Positions 6,436 to 14,594 of a DNA stretch of 14,717 nucleotides are shown here, in pieces. The position numbers were made by a program, and so were the translations under genes. Under the pieces are notes generated by a model that saw only the letters and a list, made by a program, of their open reading frames with translations, ran no database searches and was not told where the DNA came from. Position 1 is the stretch's first letter. Every line of letters begins with the position of its first letter. The DNA is from GCA-2693325 sp964011675 (lineage in GTDB: Bacteria; Latescibacterota; UBA2968; UBA8231), in NCBI GenBank assembly GCA_964011675.1, contig CAXGPR010000081.1:1-14717 (forward strand). The letters are read 5' to 3'.

Positions 6436-7959
6436 TTATAAGTCGCTTAGGGAGTCTAAACCTTCTGGCGGAGGCAGGACGTAGCGTATTGGCTGGATGC
6501 GCCCGTTGCGGCGACGAACCAGCTCTATGCGTTTGCATTTGAGGACGGAGTGCTCAATAAAGACTTCGTCGTCGACTTGGCACCCATATAGGTAAGACGT
6601 CCCCTTGATCGTGACGCGGCGACCAAGGCGCGTGGGGTGTTCGTCGCTGCCGGTCAGGATGACGCCGGATTCGATGCGTGCATCTTCGCCTATCTGTAGG
6701 TTTCCTTTAATGATGTTTCTATTTAACACGGTCACACGGTCTCCCACTAAAAGGCGCTGGTTCGGATAGGTACTCAGTTCAACGCTGTTGCCGATATACA
6801 CGTCTTCTCCGAGCGTGATCTGGCCGCTTAGGTGGCTTCCGTGTCCGATGTGCACGCGGCGATTGAGTCGCACCTGTGGACCGATGTGCACGCCCTTTCC
6901 TATGGTTATATCAACCGGCGCGTCGTCGTGATCCATTTCGAGGATGTGTTGAATAACTTCTTCGGCTATAAAGAAATCTTCGTCGTCGGTGATGGTTATC
7001 GTGTCTTTTAGCTGATCGTAGGCCCACTGGCGCGCAATGCGCTGCATTTGGCTGAGCACGCTTTTGACGTTAAACGCTAGTATCTCTTCCTCGCGCGCTG
7101 CGACGGCCGCGTGCACAATTTTGCCGTGGTGATTGAAGATTTGCAGGAGGTCAGTCAGCATGACCTCGCCCTGCGCGTTGTCGGTGTTGACCTCCTCTAT
7201 ATAGCGCCGTAAGTCGGCCTCTTTAAACGCGAAGACTCCTGTGTTTATCTCGCGGGTTTCCAGTAGCTCCTTACGGCTGAAATCGTACGAACGTCCGTTG
7301 AACTGCACGGTGTAAGGCGTGTCTTCGGGAATGCGCAGAATATCTTTGTGTTCCTTGATCTCAATTACGCGATCCTCGTCTGGGCCTGAAGAGACACCTT
7401 TTCTATCAGCGGCGGGAACGCGTATGATGCGTCCGTAGTAATTGTCCTTGCTTGGTCCGCTGTAGAGTCCGGTAAGAACCATCATATCGCAGTTAGCCTG
7501 TTCGAAGCTGTGGCGAAACTGCGATACGACTTCGCCGGTGAGTAGGCCCATATCCCCGAGAAAGATATAGACGTCGCGTTCTCTTGCCGAAGCATCAAAT
7601 TCGCTGAGGGCGACGCGCACGGCGTCGCCAGTGCCAGCCGGCCGGCAGAGGACGAGATTTTCCTGATAGGCAAAGCGGCGGCCCATGCGCTTTCCCGTGG
7701 CAGCAGCGACTTCTTCCCCTTTGATGCCGACAACGATTATCTGATTGGGGCTATCGAGGCCCTTGTTTATGGCTTTTGCCACGCGCAAAACCGTTGCTTC
7801 CCCCCAGATCTCGTGCAACATCTTAGACGTTTCTGAGCGGATCCGCTTGCCGTGTCCAGCCGCAAGGACAATACCCAAGCGGGGCGTCATCTCATCAATG
7901 CTACTCTCGTTGTTAAGTTGTGCCAAACAATTTCGCACCGAGCGTGTGGCTGATTCCAT
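6436..7959 (-). CDS. GlmU-like nucleotidyltransferase with beta-helix, no acetyltransferase site
   Basis: The N-terminal half is a sugar-phosphate nucleotidyltransferase close to the uridylyltransferase domain of GlmU. It shows LAAGHGKR (residues 32-39) with a following lysine in SKMLH (K46), PAGTGDAV (107-114), LGDMGLL (134-140), EIKEHKD (200-206), INTGVF (238-243) and NAQGEVMLTD (261-270). This domain would make UDP-GlcNAc or another NDP-sugar and release pyrophosphate. A left-handed beta-helix with hexapeptide repeats follows at about 348-476, but I do not find the His and NYD-type residues of the GlmU acetyltransferase site. The protein therefore is probably monofunctional or has another second activity. 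It is about 50 residues longer than GlmU. Three starts are possible: GTG at 7971, ATG at 7959 (chosen; GAGAGA just upstream) and ATG at 7890, which sits directly before the domain. It lies 17 bases after the ppk1 stop and is probably co-translated with it. Confidence 0.85.
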   Translation of the reverse strand: MESATRSVRNCLAQLNNESSIDEMTPRLGIVLAAGHGKRIRSETSKMLHEIWGEATVLRVAKAINKGLDSPNQIIVVGIKGEEVAAATGKRMGRRFAYQENLVLCRPAGTGDAVRVALSEFDASARERDVYIFLGDMGLLTGEVVSQFRHSFEQANCDMMVLTGLYSGPSKDNYYGRIIRVPAADRKGVSSGPDEDRVIEIKEHKDILRIPEDTPYTVQFNGRSYDFSRKELLETREINTGVFAFKEADLRRYIEEVNTDNAQGEVMLTDLLQIFNHHGKIVHAAVAAREEEILAFNVKSVLSQMQRIARQWAYDQLKDTITITDDEDFFIAEEVIQHILEMDHDDAPVDITIGKGVHIGPQVRLNRRVHIGHGSHLSGQITLGEDVYIGNSVELSTYPNQRLLVGDRVTVLNRNIIKGNLQIGEDARIESGVILTGSDEHPTRLGRRVTIKGTSYLYGCQVDDEVFIEHSVLKCKRIELVRRRNGRIQPIRYVLPPPEGLDSLSDL

Positions 7960-7976
7960 GCGTTCTCTCACTGTGT

Positions 7977-10058
7977 TTACGGGCTGTCGACCAGTTCCAT
8001 TAGCTGCTCTTGCATGTCAAGGGCAGGGTCGCTCTCGGTGAGCGTGCGACGGATATAGGTTCCGTCACTTTGCATGAGACGGCCTTTAATGCGGTCTTCC
8101 AGAGCCAATTCGATCAGGTCGTGATAAATGCGGCGCTTGTGCTCTTCGTCTTCAATTGGAAAGACGACTTCGACGCGCCCGCGCAGGTTGCGGTTCATCC
8201 AGTCTGCACTTCCGAGCCAGACTTCTTCTTGACCACCATTGGCAAAGTAAAACACGCGACTGTGCTCGAGAAAGCGTCCAATGATGCTGTATACGCGAAT
8301 ATGTTCGCTGACCCCTTCTACGCCCGCTCGCAGGCAGCATATGCCGCGCACGATTAGGTCGATTTGCACGCCGGCCTGCGAAGCACGGTAGAGCGCCTGT
8401 ATAATCGCTTGATCCATAAGGCCGTTCATTTTAGCTATAATTGACGCAGGGCGCTTAGCGCGCGCGTGTTCTATCTCGCGTTCGATGCGCAGGAGCAGGC
8501 CTCTTATTAGCCCATCTGGTGCGACCAGAAGCTTTTTAAAGTGCGTTTCTCGATTGTGCGTCGTCAGCATATTAAACACCTCGGCGGCCTCGGCCGTTAG
8601 GTCTTCACGGGCCGTAATCAGGCCGAGGTCGGTGTAGAGCCGAGCAGTTAGGTGGTTGTAATTTCCCGTTCCCAAGTGTACGTAGCGACGCAGGCTATCG
8701 CGGTCGCGGCGCACGAGCATAGATAGCTTACAGTGGGTCTTTAAGCCCATGACGCCATAGACGACGTGGATGCCGATTTCTTCTAGACGGCGTGCCCATT
8801 CTATATTGGCAGCCTCGTCTCCACGCGCTTTTAGCTCAACTAGTACGGTAACTTCCTTGCCGCGTTCGGCTGCGCTTATAAGTGCCTGAGCTACGGCCGA
8901 ATCGTCCCCCGTTCGGTAGAGTGTTTGCTTGATGGCTAGTACTTGGGGATCGTTTGCGGCCATGCGGATAAAGTCGATGACGGTCGAAAACGACTCGTAG
9001 GGATGATGCAACAAAATGTCTTTTTTGCGGATAGTCTCAAAGAATAGTTCGGGTTCTTCGGGCAATTCGTGCACGGCGGGTGTGAACGAGCGGTATTTTA
9101 AGTCGTAGCGCTGGACCAGGTCATACAGGGAAAAGAGGCGATGCAGATTTACTGGTCCATCCGTTCTGTAGGTCAGCGTATCGTCGATCTCAAACTGCTC
9201 CTGCAGGCGGTACACGAGGTCGGCAGAGGCTGTTGTAGAAATCTCCAGACGAACGGCGTCGGCCTGTCGCTGGTTTCTCACCTGTTCGGCTATTTCTTCC
9301 AACAGATTATCAGCTTCTTCTTCGTTTAGATATAGTTCGCTGTTGCGTGTAACGCGGAAAGGAGCCGAGGCAATCACTTCACAGCCACGAAAGAGATCGT
9401 TTATTTGCAGTTCCATGACGCCGGCTAGTGTTACAAAGTGCTGTCTGCCATCGCGATCGGGCAGGCGCAAAAGGCGCGGTAGCACGCGAGGCACAGTCAC
9501 GACGCCCATGAGCGTGCGGCCGTTCACCTGGAGCAGCGAGCCAATACTCAAGGCCTTATTTAATACGCTGGGAAAGGGGTGCGCTGGGTCGACGACAATG
9601 GGTGTCAGAATAGGCTCTAGCTCCTCGCGCCAGTAGCGCTGTATAAACTCGAGATGTTCTCCCTGTAAATGGCGGACTTCCCAGAACCGAATGCCTTCGT
9701 CTGCGAGCGCGGGAAGCAGAGATTCGTTCCAGCAGCGATACTGCTCGGCGACCATGCGCTGAGTCTTATGAGCGATTTTTATAAGCTGCTGGGCGGGCGT
9801 TAGGCGATCGGGGCTGGTTGGGTCGGCGCCCGATTCGTGTAGCTGCAGCACGCCCGCGACTCGCACCTCAAAGAATTCGTCTAAGTTGCTGGCAACAATG
9901 GCAAGAAATTTGACTCGCTCAAGCAGGGGGTTACGCGGATCTTGCGCCTCTTCCAACACGCGAAAGTTGAAGTCGAGCCAGGAGAGCTCTCGGTTGATAT
10001 ACAGTTTGGGATTATCCAGATCAATCTTTGGTGAGAGCACGCTTTTTTTGGAAGTCAT
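7977..10058 (-). CDS. ppk1: Polyphosphate kinase 1
   Basis: Reversibly makes long-chain polyphosphate from ATP, usually at the inner face of the membrane. All four PPK1 domains appear: the N-terminal INRELSWLDFNFRVLEEA (residues 21-38) and ASNLDEFFEVRVAG (56-69), the head domain, and two PLD-like catalytic domains. HHPYESFSTVIDFI (351-364) and KQTLYRTGDDS (377-387) precede ELKARGDEAANIEWA (408-422). The autophosphorylated histidine is expected at H442 in GLKTHCK, and the second catalytic histidine at H599 in EHSRVFYF. GTGNYN (463-468) and WLGSADWMNRNL (614-625) are also present. The length of 693 is normal. No Shine-Dalgarno box is seen before the ATG; the preceding bases are pyrimidine-rich, yet the N-terminal match and the upstream promoter support this start. 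It is the first gene of an operon with the GlmU-like gene. Confidence 0.97.
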   Translation of the reverse strand: MTSKKSVLSPKIDLDNPKLYINRELSWLDFNFRVLEEAQDPRNPLLERVKFLAIVASNLDEFFEVRVAGVLQLHESGADPTSPDRLTPAQQLIKIAHKTQRMVAEQYRCWNESLLPALADEGIRFWEVRHLQGEHLEFIQRYWREELEPILTPIVVDPAHPFPSVLNKALSIGSLLQVNGRTLMGVVTVPRVLPRLLRLPDRDGRQHFVTLAGVMELQINDLFRGCEVIASAPFRVTRNSELYLNEEEADNLLEEIAEQVRNQRQADAVRLEISTTASADLVYRLQEQFEIDDTLTYRTDGPVNLHRLFSLYDLVQRYDLKYRSFTPAVHELPEEPELFFETIRKKDILLHHPYESFSTVIDFIRMAANDPQVLAIKQTLYRTGDDSAVAQALISAAERGKEVTVLVELKARGDEAANIEWARRLEEIGIHVVYGVMGLKTHCKLSMLVRRDRDSLRRYVHLGTGNYNHLTARLYTDLGLITAREDLTAEAAEVFNMLTTHNRETHFKKLLVAPDGLIRGLLLRIEREIEHARAKRPASIIAKMNGLMDQAIIQALYRASQAGVQIDLIVRGICCLRAGVEGVSEHIRVYSIIGRFLEHSRVFYFANGGQEEVWLGSADWMNRNLRGRVEVVFPIEDEEHKRRIYHDLIELALEDRIKGRLMQSDGTYIRRTLTESDPALDMQEQLMELVDSP

Positions 10059-10105
10059 AGAAGAGGATATAGATAGAATAGAACGAATAAAATTATGATA
10101 TGTAA

Positions 10106-10134
10106 ACTATAACATAAACATATAGATAAGTCAA
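10106..10134 (-). promoter_or_regulatory. Promoter of ppk1
   Basis: On the minus strand TTGACT (10134-10129), 17 bases and TATAGT (10111-10106) make a good sigma70-type promoter inside a very AT-rich stretch (about 10059-10143). Transcription would begin near 10099, leaving a leader of about 40 bases without a Shine-Dalgarno box. Confidence 0.6.
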
Positions 10135-10143
10135 TATAAGTCA
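10126..10143 (-). repeat. Direct repeat overlapping ppk1 -35 box
   Basis: The octamer TGACTTAT (minus strand) occurs twice with a period of exactly 10 bases (10143-10136 and 10133-10126). The inner copy overlaps the -35 box of ppk1. Same-face tandem half-sites at a -35 position are the layout of PhoB-type activator boxes, though the bases do not match the E. coli Pho box consensus. Confidence 0.5.
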
Positions 10144-10189
10144 TTCGTAGTTTTGCGGATTTTTCCGTCCTCTTCAGCGTCGATTTCAG

Positions 10190-11032
10190 CTAGGCAGACC
10201 ACATTTCTAACGTGAAATCGCGATCGCGTGATGCGTTTTCTAGCGCATGGCTAGAATCGATATTTGGGCTGTCGGGCGTTGCCATATCTGTAGTAAATTC
10301 AAGGCTGAGAGGACCGTCAAAACCGCTGTCTCGGATATGCGGCAGAAGGCGTCGATAGTCGAGCCAATCACCCTCCTCGAGTCGTGTGATTGAGCCATCG
10401 ACGCGTCGTCGATTCTGTAAATGCACGTGACGTATGTGTGGACGGAGGATATCGTACATTTGTATCGCCGCATCTGTATCCTGCTCGGTGTAGGGCTGAA
10501 AACAAATGCCGATGTTATCGCAGGTGTCCAGTTCGTCGAAGAGCTGTAGCGTGCTCTGCTGCGTATCGCAGAGTGTGTTGCTGTGCGTCTCCAAAGTTAG
10601 ATGCATAGACCGCTCCGCTAGCTGTTGTGCCAGCTGCCGTAGGTGCTCGATCGAACGAGCTCGCGCGGCAGCGTCAAGCTGTTGGCTGGCTACGCGACCG
10701 GGAAAGATCTTAAAAATCTCTGATTTTAGGTGCGAGGCATAAGCAACGGTGCGCCCTAATCGTACCATGGCTTCGTCGCCTTCCGGACCGTCTAAATGCA
10801 GAAAGGGGTAGGCTCCCAAAGCGATCGGTCTCAGTGCACACGCATTCAGATACGTCGACAGGTTGGCCAGTCCGCGAGCGTCGAGCGTCGAAACGTGATA
10901 CTGCCATATTTCCAGCGCTTGGAAACCTGCGCGCTGAAAGGCGGGTAAGTGTTCGGACAGGGGGCGATGCGGCGTTTTGTCTGGCCCCCATCGATTGGGT
11001 TCGATAAGAATGGTATTGATTAGGATCTGCAT
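10190..11032 (-). CDS. Sugar phosphate isomerase/epimerase-like TIM-barrel protein
   Basis: A xylose-isomerase-like (AP endonuclease 2 fold) protein of 280 residues, a normal size. Enzymes of this fold isomerise or epimerise sugars, keto acids and inosose with a bound divalent metal. Strand-end motifs are visible: ALEIWQYHV (39-47), SEIFKIFPG (104-112), LTLETHSNTLCDT (145-157) with the metal-binding Glu148, NIGICFQPYT (173-182), HIRHVHLQNRR (199-209) with His204, and GPLSLEFTTD (240-249) with Glu245. The third metal position, commonly Asp, appears to be Gln179. The substrate is unknown. The start has only a weak box (TAGGTG, 11 bases upstream). It is divergent from the 2-hydroxyacid dehydrogenase and lies upstream of ppk1 in the same direction, but ppk1 has its own promoter. 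Confidence 0.82.
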   Translation of the reverse strand: MQILINTILIEPNRWGPDKTPHRPLSEHLPAFQRAGFQALEIWQYHVSTLDARGLANLSTYLNACALRPIALGAYPFLHLDGPEGDEAMVRLGRTVAYASHLKSEIFKIFPGRVASQQLDAAARARSIEHLRQLAQQLAERSMHLTLETHSNTLCDTQQSTLQLFDELDTCDNIGICFQPYTEQDTDAAIQMYDILRPHIRHVHLQNRRRVDGSITRLEEGDWLDYRRLLPHIRDSGFDGPLSLEFTTDMATPDSPNIDSSHALENASRDRDFTLEMWSA

Positions 11033-11243
11033 CAGTAATCATACACCTAAGTTAGCGTTACATGGACCTGTTTATAAGATGGTCTACCGTAGCTCTGCCA
11101 GCAGTTCTGCTCGGGCTGATCCGAGCTGAATTCTTGTCTGTTCAGACAGTGAAGTATCTTCTGGAGGAGGCGATGTGACTTGCCTATATTGTTAGGTGCC
11201 AAGGTATGAAAAAGCCATATAAACAGCAATGCGGGGAGAAAAT
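11033..11243. promoter_or_regulatory. Divergent regulatory spacer with two dyads
   Basis: This 211-base region separates the leftward sugar isomerase gene from the rightward dehydrogenase gene. It holds two perfect inverted repeats close together: GCTCGG/CCGAGC around a 6-base centre (11109-11126) and TGTCTG-TT-CAGACA (11135-11148). The second looks like an operator for a dimeric regulator. Possible promoter parts are weak: TTATAA/TATAAA on the minus strand near 11071-11077 for the isomerase, and TTGCCT (11180-11185) with TATGAA (11205-11210, 19-base spacer) for the dehydrogenase. Confidence 0.45.
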
Positions 11244-12206
11244 ATGTCTGAACGTGTTCAAATAGTAGTGCCCGGCGATGATCCAGTGCAGATTGCCGGA
11301 TCGCCCCACCTCGATCGGCTGCGTGCACATGGAGAGGTCGTAATACACGATACTACGCCAGCAGATAGCGCAGAAAAAATAGAGCGCGTGCGCGACGCGC
11401 AGATCATAATTAACTCACGCGGCGTGGTCACCTGGCGCGAAGAACTGCGTTCGCTGCCCAACCTAAAGATGATAACGACCTGCTCTATTGGCACCGATAT
11501 GATCGATCTGGAGGTGGCTAAAGAGCAGGGCATTGTCGTGTCTAATCAGCCTGGGCGTACGGCGCCGGTGGTTGCTGAACACATGGTGGGCCTCATGTTT
11601 GCTCTGGCCAAGCGGGCCCACTTTCAGTCCGATGAGCTCAAGTCGGGTCGTTGGACGCGCCGGATGAACGTCATGTTACAGGGCAAGGTTCTCGGCGTGG
11701 TTGGAACGGGAGCAATCGGTGCCGAAGTTGCCCGTTTGGGGCGTGCTCTGGGGATGGAGGTGATCGCATGGACTTTTAATCCGTCGTCCGAGCGCGCGAG
11801 CGAATTGAGTGTGTGCTTTGTCGAGCTGGAAGAGCTGCTCGCCAAGGCGGACGTCGTGAGTTTGCACGTCAAACTCACGCCAGACTCATATCATCTGATC
11901 GGCGCCGACGAGTTAGCCGCTATGAAAGAGGGGGCGCTCTTACTCAACGGTGCCCGCGGTGATGTGCTCGACATCGATGCCCTGTGCGCTAGTTTGAATT
12001 CGGGTCATTTGGGGGGAGCAGGTCTAGACGTATTTCCGCAGGAACCTCTGCCTGCTGACCATCCTATTCTCGAATGTGAGCAGGTTGTGTTGACACCGCA
12101 CGCTGCTGATCAGACCCCGGAGGGAGTTGACCTGCTCAACGGCGGAGCCGTCGACAACGTGCTGGCTTTCCTCAGCGGTCAGCCGAAAAACAATGTGGCT
12201 ATATAA
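11244..12206 (+). CDS. D-isomer specific 2-hydroxyacid dehydrogenase
   Basis: NAD(P)-dependent enzyme interconverting 2-keto acids and D-2-hydroxy acids, of the phosphoglycerate/glycerate/formate dehydrogenase superfamily. Counting from the ATG at 11244, the nucleotide-binding motif is VGTGAIGAEVARLG (residues 153-166). The catalytic Arg is R238 in GARGDV, Glu is E267 in PQEPLP, and His is H286 in TPHAAD. The substrate domain has TTCSIGTDMIDLE (78-90) and APVVAEHMVGLMFALAKR (107-124). There is no ACT or other regulatory domain, so it is not long-form SerA; glyoxylate/hydroxypyruvate or another small keto acid is a reasonable guess. An ATG five codons earlier (11229) is open too, but GGGGAG at 11233-11238 fits the later start. 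The 320-residue length is typical. The glycosyltransferase gene follows after 90 bases. Confidence 0.93.
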   Translation: MSERVQIVVPGDDPVQIAGSPHLDRLRAHGEVVIHDTTPADSAEKIERVRDAQIIINSRGVVTWREELRSLPNLKMITTCSIGTDMIDLEVAKEQGIVVSNQPGRTAPVVAEHMVGLMFALAKRAHFQSDELKSGRWTRRMNVMLQGKVLGVVGTGAIGAEVARLGRALGMEVIAWTFNPSSERASELSVCFVELEELLAKADVVSLHVKLTPDSYHLIGADELAAMKEGALLLNGARGDVLDIDALCASLNSGHLGGAGLDVFPQEPLPADHPILECEQVVLTPHAADQTPEGVDLLNGGAVDNVLAFLSGQPKNNVAI

Positions 12207-12254
12207 CAGGCACTCCATCCCGTTTGTCGTTGCCGAGCGGCATAGACGCTGGGA

Positions 12255-12296
12255 GCGATCGTCTAATACGGAGCGGGCAGGCAGAGACACGATCGC
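12255..12296 (+). repeat. Inverted repeat just before the glycosyltransferase start
   Basis: GCGATCGT (12255-12262) and ACGATCGC (12289-12296) form a perfect 8-base inverted repeat around 26 bases. The right arm touches the ATG at 12297, and the only purine-rich stretch that could serve as ribosome binding site (12279-12286) lies in the loop. It may be an mRNA hairpin affecting translation or a DNA-binding site. Confidence 0.45.
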
Positions 12297-13439
12297 ATGC
12301 GCGTAGCCCACGTATTTCCCACTGATCGTGTTGCCTATTTGATGCGGGCTCGCTTGATGCGACTGCAGGAGCGCGGTATCGAAGTTGTCGTTGTATGTGG
12401 TGACCGCGGCTACGTAGAGCGCCTGCGAGACTGTAATCTTGAGGTCCAGTCTATTCCCTTTACGCGTGAGATTGCTCCCTGGACAGACATGCGCTGCGTG
12501 TGGGCCCTGCGGAACGTCCTGCGCGCGGGCTCGTTTGATATCATGCATTCACACAACCCGAAGGGAACGCTGCTCGGGCCCTTTACGGCGCAGTGGGCCA
12601 ACGTGCCGCTCGTCGTGCACACCGTGCACGGTTTCCTGTTTAACGAGAATAGTCAGGGTCTTCACCGCACGGCGGCCGTGGCGGCAGAGCGCTGGTGTGC
12701 CCATTGGAGCGACCATCTGCTGTTTCAGAGTGAAGCCGACTACGACTACGCGGTAAAGGCTCGATTCAAGAAACCGGATCGGCTACACTGGATAGGCAAC
12801 GGCGTTGACGAGCGCCGTTTTAATCCAGCAGACTATCCGCACGCGCGCAGACAGACCCGCGAAGCGTTGGGCTTTGGTGAGGATGCGCTCGTTGTCGGCA
12901 TGGTGACGCGCCTGGTGCGCGAGAAGGGCTGCGTGGAGTTTTTTGAGATGGCTGCGCGCGTGGCAGAGCGTAACGGCCGCGCTCAATTTCTCTTGGTTGG
13001 CATCCCAGAGCGGCAAGAGCAGTCGGATGCAATTGACGCAGCCGCAATGGCTCGTCATTACGGGGTGGAAGATCGCTGCGTGCTGCTAGAGGATCGGCTG
13101 GATATGCCCGAACTCTATCTGGGCATGGATTTGTGCGTTTTGCCTTCGTATCGCGAGGGGCTGCCGCGCTGTCTTCTAGAGGCTGGTGCGATGGGAATTG
13201 CAGCGGCGGCCACGGATATTCGCGGCTGCCGCGAGGTCATAGTAGACGGAGAAACGGGGCTGCTCTTTCCGCTAAAAGACGTTGAGGGATTTGTTGCGGT
13301 CATAGATCGCGTGCTGGCAGACGATGGGTTGCGAATGAAGCTGGCCCAAGCGGGCCAGCTTCGCGTACGAGAGCGCTACTTAGAATCTCTCGTAACCGAA
13401 CGCATTGTTGGACTGTATGAAAGCGGACTCGGCGCCTGA
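12297..13439 (+). CDS. GT4-family glycosyltransferase
   Basis: A GT-B fold retaining glycosyltransferase that moves a sugar from a nucleotide sugar to an unknown acceptor, likely in envelope polysaccharide or glycolipid synthesis. The N-terminal acceptor domain (to about residue 165) has VAHVFPTDR (3-11), DIMHSHNPKG (81-90) and VVHTVHGFLF (106-115). The donor domain begins near IGNGVDERRFNP (166-177). It contains the phosphate-contacting Arg and Lys in TRLVREKG (R205, K210) and the E-x7-E motif in REGLPRCLLEAGAMG (E287, E295). GETGLLFP (318-325) is the usual late motif. The closest style is the EpsD/CapM-like group of GT4. There is no signal peptide or membrane helix. The ribosome binding site is weak and enclosed by an inverted repeat. 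It could share a transcript with the dehydrogenase; its stop lies 13 bases from the stop of the convergent DUF4432 gene. Confidence 0.92.
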   Translation: MRVAHVFPTDRVAYLMRARLMRLQERGIEVVVVCGDRGYVERLRDCNLEVQSIPFTREIAPWTDMRCVWALRNVLRAGSFDIMHSHNPKGTLLGPFTAQWANVPLVVHTVHGFLFNENSQGLHRTAAVAAERWCAHWSDHLLFQSEADYDYAVKARFKKPDRLHWIGNGVDERRFNPADYPHARRQTREALGFGEDALVVGMVTRLVREKGCVEFFEMAARVAERNGRAQFLLVGIPERQEQSDAIDAAAMARHYGVEDRCVLLEDRLDMPELYLGMDLCVLPSYREGLPRCLLEAGAMGIAAAATDIRGCREVIVDGETGLLFPLKDVEGFVAVIDRVLADDGLRMKLAQAGQLRVRERYLESLVTERIVGLYESGLGA

Positions 13440-13452
13440 GCTGATATGGGAA

Positions 13453-14568
13453 CTATCGCCGGCTCGAAGACTTTCTACTCTTGCGCTTGAGTCCTTCTTT
13501 AATCTGTTGTTCAAAAGCGCGAATCTCGGGCGCGCCGTCGAGAATGCCAATTTCCATGTTAAACGTTCGCACTTCACCTGGCTCGATCTGCTGTAGATAG
13601 CCGTGTTTGCGGTTCCAAGCTCGTCCCAACATGGAGGCATTACCCGGTTCAATGCCCGTAACATACGTACCTCTATGGAAGTGTTGCCATTGATTGACAA
13701 TGGGTATCTCGCTCCGCTTAAATTTCCAATATAGCGCCAGCTCAAGCCGGTCGTTTACCAAGGCCACGTGCACCATGTCATCGGCATCGGCCATGGGATG
13801 GTGCACAAAAACGTTGTCGCGCTCTCTGCGCTGGGGGCCTTTGGCAACGGCGTATACTTCTGGTCCAACGGGGCGGTCTTCAAGCCATTCCGTGCTCAAT
13901 TCGCTGTGCAATACGAGGCGGCTTCCCGCATCCAACAAGGGGAAACCGGGGTTGCAGTGGTAGACGTACATCAGCGGCGAGGGATCAACGCTCAGGTTTT
14001 CTATGCGGTCGGATAGGCGGATACATTTTTCGCCAAGCGTCGTGGAGATCTCGCGCGTTAGCTCTAAGTTGGTGCCAAAGACGACGGCCTCGCGCATTTT
14101 GCCGCTGATGCGAAGCGCATAGTTGTCGTCTTGCCAATTACTTGCAATAGATACGTCGCGTGCGGGAATATAGGACAGGCGGCCGTGTAGTGGCATCTCT
14201 TCGTTTTCTAGCTCGGAGTCGGTTTCTGGGTGGCCGGTAAAGGTCATACCGCACGAAGTGACGAGGCCGCCAAACCAGCCGCGTAGCCACTCAAAGCCGC
14301 GCGGGTCGTAGAAGGCGGGTCCGACGTCGCCCGGGCTGCTGCGAAACGCTATGGGATGCCCCTTGTAAGAGGCCGAAGCAATATCTAGCGCGCGTCCGGG
14401 CAGCACGGTGAATGTGAGCCCCGAGGCGTTGTTGACTTCAATCAGGTCTGCTCCCTGAGCAAATCCTTCATCTGTTCGTCCCCTTCGGGCGTGGATCAGT
14501 TGGCTTACGTCACCTACTCGGTCGAGTAACTGGCGTTTGGTATAGTTGCGTCCGAATAGCTTTGGCAT
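13453..14568 (-). CDS. DUF4432 protein (aldose 1-epimerase-like)
   Basis: A 371-residue protein of the DUF4432 group in the galactose mutarotase-like superfamily, predicted to bind or epimerise a sugar or sugar derivative in the cytoplasm. Typical blocks are TVLPGRALDIASASYKGHPI (residues 54-73), SSPGDVGPAFYDP (77-89), GGLVTSCGM (100-108), MPLHGRLSYIPA (125-136) with His128, YVYHCNPGFPLLD (201-213) with His204, and VTGIEPGN (303-310) with Glu307. This His/His/Glu set occupies positions like those of active mutarotases. The C-terminal tail is rich in Lys, Arg and Ser (about 360-371), which may be disordered. An AGGAGA box (14575-14580) six bases before the ATG supports the start. No partner sugar gene is on the same strand within the window, so the substrate is unknown. 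Confidence 0.87.
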   Translation of the reverse strand: MPKLFGRNYTKRQLLDRVGDVSQLIHARRGRTDEGFAQGADLIEVNNASGLTFTVLPGRALDIASASYKGHPIAFRSSPGDVGPAFYDPRGFEWLRGWFGGLVTSCGMTFTGHPETDSELENEEMPLHGRLSYIPARDVSIASNWQDDNYALRISGKMREAVVFGTNLELTREISTTLGEKCIRLSDRIENLSVDPSPLMYVYHCNPGFPLLDAGSRLVLHSELSTEWLEDRPVGPEVYAVAKGPQRRERDNVFVHHPMADADDMVHVALVNDRLELALYWKFKRSEIPIVNQWQHFHRGTYVTGIEPGNASMLGRAWNRKHGYLQQIEPGEVRTFNMEIGILDGAPEIRAFEQQIKEGLKRKSRKSSSRR

Positions 14569-14594
14569 CTTATTTCTCCTCGCTTAGATGCGTT

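Noticed and set aside
10151..10168. CGGA-TCCG stem after the sugar isomerase gene as a terminator
   Set aside because: Only four base pairs and no T-run in the reading direction.
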